Origin: Aedes albopictus
Lineage: Eukaryota; Arthropoda; Insecta; Diptera; Culicidae
NCBI RefSeq assembly: GCF_035046485.1
Contig: NC_085138.1
Coordinates: 364,997,238-365,061,237, forward strand
Length of the DNA stretch: 64,000 nucleotides
Direction: 5' to 3'
The notes under the pieces are model-generated. The model was not told the origin of the DNA. It saw only the letters and a program-made list of their open reading frames with translations, and did no database searches. Within the stretch, counting starts at the first letter, position 1. The number at the start of each line of letters is the position of its first letter. Of this stretch, positions 1-10,079 are shown one piece after another. The position numbers and the translations under genes were made by a program.

Positions 1-480
1 AGAAGCTCTCGTAGCTTCTGAGAGAAGCTCTCGCAGCTTCTGAGAGAAGCTCTCGCAGCTTCTGAGAGAAGCTCTCGCAGCTTCTGAGAGAAGCTCTCGC
101 AGCTTCTGAGAGAAGCTCTCGCAGCTTCTGAGAGAAGCTCTCGCAGCTTCTGAGAGAAGCTCTCGCAGCTTCTGAGAGAAGCTCTCGCAGCTTCTGAGAG
201 AAGCTCTCGCAGCTTCTGAGAGAAGCTCTTGCAGCTTCAGAGAGAAGCTCTCGCAGCTTCTGAGAGAAGTTCTCGCAGCTTCTGAGAGAAGCTCTCGCAG
301 CTTCTGAGAGAAGCTCTCGCAGCTTCTGAGAGAAGCTCTCGCAGCTTCTGAGAGAAGCTCTCGCAGCTTCTGAGAGAAGCTCTCGCAGCTTCTGAGAGAG
401 GCTCTCGCAGCTTCTGAGAGAAGCTCTCGCAGCTTCTGAGAGAAGCTCTCGCAGCTTCTGAGAGAAGCCCTCGAAGCTGC
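1..480 (+). repeat. 22-bp palindromic satellite A, homogeneous part
   Basis: About 22 nearly identical units of 22 bp. Each unit is arm AGAAGCT, loop CTCGC, arm AGCTTCT, then GAG. The two arms are exact reverse complements, so every unit can form a 7-bp stem. The array is already in progress at base 1, so its true left end lies outside the window. Only scattered point changes are seen, for example near 230 and 270, which indicates recent homogenisation. No coding role is supported. Confidence 0.95.
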
Positions 481-1000
481 AGAGAGATGCTCTTGGAGCA
501 TCAGTGAGATGCGCTCAAAGCTTCGGAAAGAAGCGATGAGAGCTTCAGACATGAAGTCACGGATGTTCAGAGAGAAGTTCTCGTAGTTTCAGAAAGAAGC
601 TCTTGGAACTTCAGAGAGATGCTCTCGAAGCTTCAGAGAGAAGATCTCGGAGATTCAGAGAGAAACTCTCGGAGCTTCAGGGAGAAGCTCTCGGAGCTTC
701 AGGGAAAAGCTCTCGGAGTATCAGGGAGAAGCTCGCGGAGCTTCAGGGAGAAGCTCTCGGAGCTTCAGGAAAAAGCTCGTGGAGCTTCTGGGAGAAGCTC
801 ATGAAGCTTCAGGGAGAAGTTCTCGGTGCTTCAGAGAAAAGTTCACGGTGCTTCAGGAACAAGCCCATGGAGCTTTAGATAAAAGTTCTCAGAGCTTCTG
901 AGAGAAGCTCCCAGAGAGACGCTGTCAGAACTTCAGAGAGAAGCTTTCGGAGCTTCAGAGAGAAGCTCTCGGAGCTCCAGAGAGAAGCTCGTGGAGCTTC
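481..1000 (+). repeat. Satellite A, degenerate flank
   Basis: The same ~22-bp pattern continues (AGAAGCTCTCGGAGCTTCAG and variants), but copies differ from one another by several bases and the spacing drifts. The decay away from the homogeneous core is typical of a satellite edge. The arms stay recognisable as AGAAGCT-like and AGCTTCA-like, although the second arm often loses perfect pairing. Two short open frames here (61 and 91 codons) are repetitive translations of the satellite and start at non-ATG codons. Confidence 0.85.
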
Positions 1001-1220
1001 AACACTTCGACATCTGCATGTATTTGTGTAGGTGCAGGGTAAGCAAGCGATTCAGGATTCTTTGCTCTTTGCTCTTAGGAAACTCTGCAGAATCCTCTCA
1101 AGACTCTTTCCAGAATCCTCTCAAGATTCTTTGCAGAATGCTCTCAGGATTCTTTGCAAAATTCTCTCAGGATTCTTAGCAGAATCCTCTCAGGATTCTT
1201 AGCAGAATCCTCTCAGGATT

Positions 1221-1977
1221 CTTTGCAGAATCCTCTCAGGAATCTTAGCAGAATCCTCTCAGGATTCTAAGCAGAATCTTATCAGGATTCATAGCACAAT
1301 CCTCTCAAGATTCTTAGCAGAATCCTCTCAGGATTCTTTGCAGAATCCTCTCAGGATTCTTTGCATAACCCTCTCAGGATTCTTTGCAGAATCCTCTCAG
1401 GATTCTTTGCAGAATCCTCTCAGGATTCTTTGCAGAATCCTCTCAGGATTCTTTGCAGAATCCTCTCAGGATTCTTTGCAGAATCCTCTCAGGATTCTTT
1501 GCAGAATCCTCTCAGGATTCTTTGCAGAATCCTCTCAGGATTCTTTGCAGAATCCTCTCAGGATTCTTTGCAGAATCCTCTCAGGATTCTTTGCAGAATC
1601 CTCTCAGGATTCTTTGCAGAATCCTCTCAGGATTCTTTGCAGAATCCTCTCAGGATTCTTCGCAGAATCCTCTCAGGATTCTTTGCAGAATCCTCTCAGG
1701 ATTCGTTGCAGAATCCTCTCAGGATTCTTAGCAGAATCCTCTCAGGATTCTTAGCAGAATCCTCTCAGGATTCTTAGCAGAATCCTCTCAGGATTCTTAG
1801 CAGAATCCTCTCAGGATTCTTAGCAGAATCCTCTCAGGATTCTTAGCAGAATCCTCTCAGGATTCTTAGCAGAATCCTCTCAGGATTCTTTGCAGAATCC
1901 TCTCAGGAATCTTAGCAGAATCCTCTCAGGATTCTAAGCAGAATCTTATCAGGATTCATAGCAGAATCCTCTCAGGA
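1221..1977 (+). repeat. Higher-order duplication in satellite B, 667-bp spacing
   Basis: A distinctive run of variant units occurs twice: a unit ending GGAATCTTAGC, then one ending GGATTCTAAGC, then one with AATCTTATC, then GGATTCATAGC. It starts at 1221 and again at 1888. The offset is 667 bp, exactly 29 units, so a 29-unit block appears to have been duplicated. Blocks of TTAG-spacer units (about 1720-1890) and TTTG-spacer units alternate around it. Confidence 0.8.
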
Positions 1978-2594
1978 TTCTTTGCAGAATCCTCTCAGGA
2001 TTCTTTGCAGAATCCTCTCAGGATTCTTTGCAGAATCCTCTCAGGATTCTTTGCAGAATCCTCTCAGGATTCTTTGCAGAATCCTCTCAGGATTCTTTGC
2101 AGAATCCTCTCAGGATTCTTTGCAGAATCCTCTCAGGATTCTTTGCAGAATCCTCTCAGGATTCTTTGCAGAATCCTCTCAGGATTCTTTGCAGAATCCT
2201 CTCAGGATTCTTTGCAGAATCCTCTCAGGATTCTTTGCAGAATCCTCTCAGGATTCTTTGCAGAATCCTCTCAGGATTCTTTGCAGAATCCTCTCAGGAT
2301 TCTTTGCAGAATCCTCTCAGGATTCTTTGCAGAATCCTCTCAGGATTCTTTGCAGAATCCTCTCAGGATTCTTTGCAGAATCCTCTCAGGATTCTTTGCA
2401 GAATCCTCTCAGGATTCTTTGCAGAATCCTCTCAGGATTCTTTGCAGAATCCTCTCAGGATTCTTTGCAGAATCCTCTCAGGATTCTTTGCAGAATCCTC
2501 TCAGCATTCTTTGCAGAATCCTCTCAGGATTCTTTGCAGAATCCTCTCAGGATTCTTTGCAGAATCCTCTCAGGATTCTTTGCAGAATCCTCTC

Positions 2595-2995
2595 AGGATT
2601 CTATGCAGAATCCTCTCAGGATTCTTTGCAGAATCCTCTCAGGATTCTTTGCAGAATCCTCTCAGGATTCTATGCAGAATCCTCTCAGGATTCTATGCAG
2701 AATCCTCTCAGGATTCTATGCAGAATCCTCTCAGGATTCTATGCAGAATCCTCTCAGGATTCTATGCAGAATCCTCTCAGGATTCTATGCAGAATCCTCT
2801 CAGGATTCTATGCAGAATCCTCTCAGGATTCTATGCAGAATCCTCTCAGGATTCTATGCAGAATCCTCTCAGGATTCTATGCAGAATCCTCTCAGGATTC
2901 TATGCAGAATCCTCTCAGGATTCTATGCAGAATCCTCTCAGGATTCTATGCAGAATCCTCTCAGGATTCTATGCAGAATCCTCTCAGGATTCTTT
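2595..2995 (+). repeat. TATG-spacer variant block in satellite B
   Basis: In this block nearly every unit has spacer TATG in place of TTTG, giving a sharp subfamily block inside an otherwise TTTG array. A single TATG unit recurs near 4280. Because the change creates ATG in every unit, start codons occur here in all three forward frames, whereas most other units have none. Local amplification of one variant unit is the simplest explanation. Confidence 0.85.
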
Positions 2996-4670
2996 GCAGA
3001 ATCCTCTCAGGATTCTTTGCAGAATCCTCTCAGGATTCTTTGCAGAATCCTCTCAGGATTCTTTGCAGAATCCTCTCAGGATTCTTTGCAGAATCCTCTC
3101 AGGATTCTTTGCAGAATCCTCTCAGGATTCTTTGCAGAATCCTCTCAGGATTCTTTGCAGAATCCTCTCAGGATTCTTTGCAGAATCCTCTCAGGATTCT
3201 TTGCAGAATCCTCTCAGGATTCTTTGCAGAATCCTCTCAGGATTCTTTGCAGAATCCTCTCAGGATTCTTTGCAGAATTCTCTCAGGATTTTTTGCAGAA
3301 TCCTCTCAGGATTCTTTGCAGAATCCTCTCAGGATTCTTTGCAGAATCCTCTCAGGATTCTTTGCAGAATCCTCTCAGGATTCTTTGCAGAATCCTCTCA
3401 GGATTCTTTGCAGAATCCTCTCAGGATTCTTTGCAGAATCCTCTCAGGATTCTTTGCAGAATCCTCTCAGGATTCTTTGCAGAATCCTCTCAGGATTCTT
3501 TGCAGAATCCTCTCAGGATTCTTTGCAGAATCCTCTCAGGATTCTTTGCAGAATCCTCTCAGGATTCTTTGCAGAATCCTCTCAAGATTCTTTGCAGAAT
3601 CCTCTCAAGATTCTTTGCAGAATCCTCTCAGGATTCTTTGCAGAATCCTCTCAGGATTCTTTGCAGAATCCTCTCAGGATTCTTTGCAGAATCCTCTCAG
3701 GATTCTTTGCAGAATCCTCTCAGGATTCTTTGCAGAATCCTCTCAGGATTCTTTGCAGAATCCTCTCAGGATTCTTTGCAGAATCCTCTCAGGATTCTTT
3801 GCAGCATCCTCTCAGGATTCTTTGCAGAATCCTCTCAGGATTCTTTGCAGAATCCTCTCAGGATTCTTTGCAGAATCCTCTCAGGATTCTTTGCAGAATC
3901 CTCTCAGGATTCTTTGCAGAATCCTCTCAGGATTCTTCGCAGAATTCTCTCAGGATTCTTTGCAGAATCCTCTCAGGATTCTTTGCAGAATCCTTTCAGG
4001 ATTTTTTGCAGAATCCTCTCAGGATTCTTTGCAGAATCCTTTCAGGATTTTTTGCAGAATCCTCTCAGGATTCTTTGCAGAATCCTCTCAGGATTCTTTG
4101 CAGAATCCTCTCAGGATTCTTTGCAGAATCCTCTCAGGATTCTTTGCAGAATCCTCTCAGGATTCTTTGCAGAATCCTCTCAGGATTCTTTGCAGAATCC
4201 TCTCAGGATTCTTTGCAGAATCCTCTCAGGATTCTTTGCAGAATCCTCTCAGGATTCTTTGCAGAATCCTCTCAGGATTCTATGCAGAATCCTCTCAGGA
4301 TTCTTTGCAGAATCCTCTCAGGATTCTTTGCAGAATCCTCTCAGGATTCTTTGCAGAATCCTCTCAGGATTCTTTGCAGAATCCTCTCAGCATTCTTTGC
4401 AGAATCCTCTCAGGATTCTTTGCAGAATCCTCTCAGGATTCTTTGCAGAATCCTCTCAGGATTCTTTGCAGAATCCTCTCAGGATTCTTTGCAGAATCCT
4501 CTCAGGATTCTTTGCAGAATCCTCTCAGGATTCTTTGCGGAATCCTCTCAGGATTGTTTGCAGAATCCTCTCAGGATTCTTTGCAGAATCCTCTCAGAAT
4601 TGTTTATAGAATCGTCTCAGTATTATTTTTAGAATCCTCTCAGGATTATTTGCAGAATCTTCTCAGCGGT

Positions 4671-5340
4671 TACTTGTGTGAGTGTAGCTAATTTTGTGAT
4701 ACCCATACCGGAGTAACATCAACGGATGGTCAATCAAGCTCAAGCCTTATTATGATCCCACATATATAAATTGCAATGTTTCTAATTATCTGTTTTTGTA
4801 TCATTCGCAGGTATGTCAACATAACGAAAAGGCATCAAAGAGTCCAAATTCAAGCCACAGATACCCGTAAGTTTCAGCATACGAATTACGTATTCAAATC
4901 GCACCAGTTTCGCCAAAGGCATACATAACCTTTCCAAAGCCAAAAAATGCGATTTGCCTCATTTTCTGATGACAATTAGCTAAAACAAATCGCCGAGCTC
5001 CAAATACAACAACCTAATAGAAAATAAACACTCGTGAACCATTTGCCTGTCCTCCCTCAGCTTCTACGGCCCCATGCCTATCAAAACAGAAAACGTGCAT
5101 CTGATCGCATTTTGCACAAGTCACGCACACTCCCAAACGTGACCACTGCTTCTAGGCTAGGTAGGCTTCGCCGCCTGCTGCTGTGGTGAACCGTGAAGCC
5201 TACTTTGATTATTTTCCTAGTAGCCATACGCGTGCGTTGCAATCGATCAAGGCAACTGCACGTAACGCACAAAGCAACCGAACACCGAACTGGCGACGAA
5301 TGGCAAACTTGTCGCCAATAAGTCCACCGCACCGCCGGCC
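4671..5340. other. Single-copy non-coding stretch
   Basis: After the satellite B edge the sequence becomes non-repetitive and of mixed composition. I see no open frame of convincing length, no RNA gene and no terminal repeats. A GC-richer part begins near 5050 and leads into the candidate promoter that follows. Confidence 0.5.
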
Positions 5341-5342
5341 GC

Positions 5343-5554
5343 CATATTTATATTTTATCAAAGTCGCTGTCGCCGCCGTAGATCCGATCGTGTGACGTGA
5401 CGCAACGACGTAGTGGCGCGGTGACCGTCAATGAGATTGATTTGCACTGCCGACTGCCGCGACGACAACGATGCGAATCAGCAAAGTCAACAACAGCAGG
5501 GCGAGCGATCAGCAGTTCTAAAAGTTTTCCGGTGTGTATTGGTGTTTCTGCAAG
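5343..5554 (+). promoter_or_regulatory. Candidate promoter and non-coding first exon
   Basis: A TATA-like run (ATATTTATATTTTATC) is followed about 30 bp later by GC-rich sequence with CGATCGTG, close to an insect downstream promoter element. The stretch ends at CTGCAAG/GTGCGTGC, a good splice donor match with the intron starting at 5555. There is no clear ATG-led reading frame, so it would be a 5-prime untranslated exon. This is an inference from composition and short motifs only. A chance match is quite possible. Confidence 0.22.
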
Positions 5555-8244
5555 GTGCGTGCAGTCATTATGGCGACAATGACGAATCTCGGAAAGTTTA
5601 GAAGTCCACAGTTTTCGTTTTAAAAGAAGGTCCGTCGTTTGTTGCCAATAGAGACGGATACGGTGGACAATGGCTGTTTACATTGGAATGATAGATTGAT
5701 TAGGAAAACAATGACGAATGACAACAGTTAAAACTGACGTTGAGTCATTGTTACGATGTTTAGAGCAGGCAACGTGCTGAACGAACAATCAGCATTTGAC
5801 GAAAGTGCCTGTGATTCTTCGAATCGTTCTTGAAAGTTAATCAATTCGCTAACATTAATAAACATCTCGGTAATAAACTCGACGCTTCAAAGGTAGCTGA
5901 CAGCTTAGTCAATCAACGCCGCCACCTGATATATAGGTATCTGTCAAACGTGACATTGTGGTTATGCTCGACAAGTTATCAAGCTACCAACCTTTGAAAG
6001 TCCCACGATGGTCACGTTCCATGCAGCCATTTTTGATAGCGAAGTCGTCGGCGGTCAAATTATTATGAAACCCTTTGTGGCAACAACCCAAGCAACAAAG
6101 AAGACTATTTAAGCACCCACCTGAAGACTACAAGCTCATCGCTATTTACGCAGATTAGATTATTCACGCTGCTTGGTCGAACGGAGGCATGATTTAAACA
6201 AAAAAATGAAAACACCAAATCTAATAAACTGAGTAGCCGACGAAAAAAAGTGGAAGTCCCTTCGCATGTTTTGTTTTGATTCTTCCTGGTTGCCGTCAAG
6301 CACAGGGTTGCCAACATTCCTGGAAGATAATCCTATCTGAGTTGCCAGATAACGTACACGTGTTAACGGCTGACATAATGACTTCAGCTGCACTAATCCT
6401 CAAATAATGACAACCCTGTTTCAACTATCAGCAGCAAACAAGTGGACGCCAACACTGCCTGCATTGCATGACTAAGTTTTGTTTATGTTCCGGGATTTGG
6501 ATGTCGAGTTGTCGAGTCGAGCTGACTCTCCGAGGCGAGAACGAGAACAAGAAACCTAGCTCGTGTGAAAAATTACGTAAACCATTTGTATTGTGTTCTA
6601 GCTGGCCCGTGTAAACGTAATTTATCTTACAGAATTAGTCACGGTGTTTTGTTGTTGAATTAGAATGACGATAAAAGGCGATACCTCAGGAGGAAATCCT
6701 GGGTCAATGTGACGATTATAGGTAGCTAGTTGGTTCTGGAAGTCGAGACAGAGAACATAAACTGTGAACAACAATTAATTACGAAAATGAAACTTTAACA
6801 AGTCTACAACCGTAAAATTCTTATTTAAACTACTCATTTTCCCAAGATGGAAAATTTTATTTAGGTCGATGATAAAAACAGACCAAAATGTCTCTAAGTG
6901 AGAAAACCACAGAAGAAAACATGGAGCACGAGAAAATGGAAAAACAGAGTAAAAATAGCAACATGGAAAATCAGTTTCTCCCATACATGTCCACAGGTCG
7001 ACGATGTCGAAGAAGCAAGCGGCGGTGCTGGGTGAGGGCGGGGAGCAATGATCATAAATACAAAAGAAGCAATAAAAACAAATCTACTGTGAACTACCAT
7101 TTACACGCGATTGGGAGTATGAGCTGAGAGAGAGAAGATAAAAATACACGCGCCAATTGTGGGGGAGGGGGCAGAAATGCATCTAATCGCCTCCGCGGAG
7201 TGGAGACCCTTCAGTTAACAACAGCTGTCTTTCGTTGCATCTGAACGAGTGGAGTGCATCTCTCTGAGGTGGTAGTCGGTCACATGATGCGGAGTTTGCG
7301 GGCAGGCGAACGACGAGAACGAAGCAATCCGCGAAGAGAAAGAGATGCGGAGGAGAGAAGAAATGGATTCTCTCTGTCGAACAGCTGAGAGTGTTGAACA
7401 CGCTTAAAAGTTTTCAAATACTACGGTTTGAAACATTCAGCTTATCCCTACAATCAACTCAATCAATCTCCACCTTGGTGCAGAAACCAACAAAATAAAT
7501 CAATTTATAAATACATTTACGTTAAAAACTACATAGATTTTTGAGAATGTTAATATTTCATAAAATAAAGTAAAACCAATCACTCTAATTTGGCAAAAAG
7601 CTGTCATCCAAGCAACAATTTGATAACCAATTTGCTTCCCAGACATTTTAAGAACCGTCATAAAACTAAGATGGTTTTGATTTGACTTTATGATAGGTCG
7701 ATGTGTCTTATAATCATCCTATAGAAATGTTCTTTCTTATAAACCTTTTTGTTTGATACATGTTTAGTAATCAAATACTAGGCCAAGATACCATTAGTAA
7801 TCCTACGTTACGAAATTCATTCTATTCGAAAACAAAGCAATTACGGCACCCAAATGATTTTTTTTATTGTTTGAGTTGCTCACTTCCAACTAAAAATACA
7901 TAAATAAGAAACGAAACAAACAGCGCTTCAATTCACAGTTTAGAGTGGGATGAAATTGGAAGAACCTTGCCGAAAAGATGAAACTGTCTCCGTTGACCCA
8001 TTTTTTCAATAACAAACAATCTCTTGCCAACCATAATAATGTGCTAAAGAAGTAGTCCATCACTTGTAAAATAGTGCATGTCCTCTATCAACAATTTCCG
8101 GAGAATTTTTCGAAAAGGTCGTATCTGACAAAATGTACACAATTAAAGTGATCATAAGAGTGAAAAGATGCTAGATGTTCCTTTAAAATACTCACAAACT
8201 TTTCTTGATATCACTTTTCTAACTATTCAAAATCACGGGTTGTG
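5555..8244. other. AT-rich single-copy stretch, no gene seen
   Basis: No convincing coding frame occurs: all are under 80 codons, overlap on both strands and lack homology I recognise. A purine-rich GC patch at 7130-7400 contains AGAGAG and GGAGGGG runs. Sequence from 7430 on is strongly AT-rich. I see no terminal inverted repeats or tandem structure. Confidence 0.5.
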
Positions 8245-8490
8245 CTGCCGTAATTCTGCAAAGTGACGTAAGCGCCATTCAAAATGCCGATATTTTTCGG
8301 TATATTTTATATAATATCTGGTGTAAAAATAACACTGTGGTATGCCGGCTGTACTAGAATGCAAGATCTAGTCGTAATCTATCATCTATGGAAAGAAGCT
8401 TAGAGGATGAGCAAGAGTTTTATGTAGAATAATTAAAAAATGGGCCAACACTATCAATGTCGCTTACGTCACTTTGCAGAATTACGGCAG
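8245..8490. mobile_element. MITE with perfect 30-bp terminal inverted repeats
   Basis: The first 30 bases (CTGCCGTAATTCTGCAAAGT..., 8245-8274) and the last 30 (8461-8490) are exact reverse complements. The 246-bp body has no coding capacity. The target duplication is not clear. A second short hairpin begins two bases after the right end, so insertions or an internal deletion may have blurred the border. Confidence 0.8.
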
Positions 8491-8492
8491 TT

Positions 8493-8555
8493 GAGTGGAA
8501 GGCGTAATTCCATTATATGTTGCATGAAACAAAACCAGAATTACGCCTTCCACTC
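8493..8555. repeat. 63-bp perfect hairpin next to the MITE
   Basis: Arms GAGTGGAAGGCGTAATTC (8493-8510) and GAATTACGCCTTCCACTC (8538-8555) are exact 18-bp reverse complements around a 27-bp loop. It may be a very small MITE, a derivative of the neighbouring element or a solo remnant. It lacks coding capacity. Confidence 0.75.
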
Positions 8556-8577
8556 CTGGTGTTTTGTTACTGAAAGT

Positions 8578-8672
8578 TAAAGGTGAAACTGAAATCACAA
8601 GGTAAACACGGCGATAGTAAAAGGCGAATCTGAAATCAAAACATAAACACGGCGAAAGCAAACGGCGAAATC
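8578..8672 (+). repeat. Two-copy ~44-bp direct repeat
   Basis: The block GAAACTGAAATCACAAGGTA followed by AACACGGCGATAG and AAAGGCGAA is repeated immediately as GAATCTGAAATCAAAACATA, AACACGGCGAAAG and AAACGGCGAA. The two copies match at most positions. It lies between MITE remnants and the candidate exon pair downstream. Confidence 0.6.
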
Positions 8673-9444
8673 CTGTCAAAATCAAAAACAAAGCGAATAG
8701 TAAAAGGGTGCAAAAATTACCAAGTTCGCACCTTTTTCTTAGAAAATCAAGAAAGTGTGGTAGAATTGTGTAATTTAAGCTTGTTCATGTTGAATTAATC
8801 TGAATTACTCCTAAATGGGAATTGGAAATGTATCAGCCAGAATTGGGTTGTTTTTTCGCAATATTATTGCTTTGTCAGTTACGCCCTATTCGCGAATTAC
8901 TCCAGATTTGTTTCTAGACAAATCATTCAACATTACAAATCGAACCATTACCATTAAGTATTCTTTCCGAGATTGTCACATAGTTGCTTTCAATATCGCT
9001 AATCTCAAGTAACTAGAAAGATACCTTGTTATTCATTGCAAGATTTTTTTGAAATCTTTGCCAGCAATTCTTGCAATATTCGTCTTTCGGAGGCTTGTTG
9101 ATATTTAAATACCTTGGTAATCTCTAGCTAACAATCCGTGGTTGAATTCCAATTAGATTTTTAGTATATTGCGAAAACTCCACCTGTTTAGACCACTTGC
9201 TGGCGAGTATTTTACGCTGCATTGTAGAGTACATCTTTGAGGAAGGTTCTGAACTGTGAGCAATCATGTCTAATTCACCTACGCTAAAAATAAGCCTAAT
9301 AATTTTTGCACCAGAATCTATAAATATCTGATTTTTTGGAATCTCTATTCTTCAGTATGCTAATACATAAGAAACATCAAAGCAGTCAATCAACGGCTAC
9401 AATATCTTTCCAAGCGATGGTAATTGGTGTTAATGGTTTTCACT

Positions 9445-9750
9445 TCAAGCAAAAATTTGGACGAATATAAGGAGAAATTGAAAATATTTCTATATAGAAG
9501 CAAACAAAGTACAAGAAATGAATTCATCAAAAATCTGAATGTAAAATTCTGCATATCATTACTTAGGTAAAAAATATTTTGAGTTTTGTTTGCAAAAAAG
9601 TTTAAGCAAAAACGTACCTTGAGGGAAAAATGGACAGCTGGTTCAGATTTCATCAAAATGTTATAAAATTCTGCGCAAACTCGAGAATCATCAGCCGTAA
9701 TATACATCGTGAGATGGATTCTGACGATGGAGTCCCTGTCTCTTCAAAGT
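9445..9750 (-). CDS. Candidate 3-prime end of an unrecognised gene, two exons
   Basis: On the minus strand an intron end (branch-like CTAAT, then TTTCTTGTAG) precedes a possible exon (9750-9618). This ends in CCCTCAAG and a strong donor GTACGT. A 128-bp intron (9617-9490) closes with TTCTATATAG. The second exon continues the frame for 14 codons to TGA. The readable protein is about 53 residues and includes MYITADDSRVCAEF and SEPAVHFSLK, then a hydrophobic tail FLLIFVQIF. The true acceptor of exon one is uncertain, because an in-frame TGA lies just after the TTGTAG site, so a later AG would be needed. I do not recognise the protein, and a chance arrangement is a real alternative. Confidence 0.25.
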
Positions 9751-10079
9751 CTACAAGAAATACTAATTAGGATTTAAATTAAAAAAAAGTTCTGAGTTTT
9801 TAACGAAACAGCTAAACAAATCCAATGTATTTCGTCAAGCCACTAGTTAGCCCAGATCAACCAAGCGTTCGACATATACAAATGGCAGCAAAGATGAGTT
9901 TTTGCTTCCACTAGATGCACTTCAGGTTGCCAAATGTCAAATTAGATATTTTTCACGAGATTTAAAAATTGAAATACCTATGATCCTATTTCACATCTAA
10001 ACTCGCGGCGACAGTAGTCATATCTCATATCCACTATAAAGAGTAAGGTTCCTTAACCCGCACACTTAGGGTTTGGGTA

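Larger units (their letters stand above)
1076..4670 (+). repeat. 23-bp palindromic satellite B, ~156 units
   Basis: The unit is arm AGAATCCT, loop CTC, arm AGGATTCT, spacer TTGC (8+3+8+4 = 23 bp). The arms are perfect reverse complements. Roughly 156 units run head to tail. Three forward frames stay open for about 2.6 kb and each reads the same 23-residue period. This follows because 23 is coprime to 3 and one stop-free unit therefore opens all frames. Most of these frames begin at TTG rather than ATG. The minus strand carries TGA in every unit and is closed. Edges (1076-1330 and 4540-4670) are degenerate. I infer non-coding satellite DNA. Confidence 0.95.

Noticed and set aside
1..4670. CRISPR array
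   Set aside because: Units are contiguous with no unique spacers, and the window is eukaryotic.
1982..4691. Three overlapping 875-887 codon open frames with a perfect 23-residue repeat
   Set aside because: They are the same satellite read in three phases. All are open only because the 23-bp unit lacks stops; most start at TTG; there is no codon bias difference between frames.
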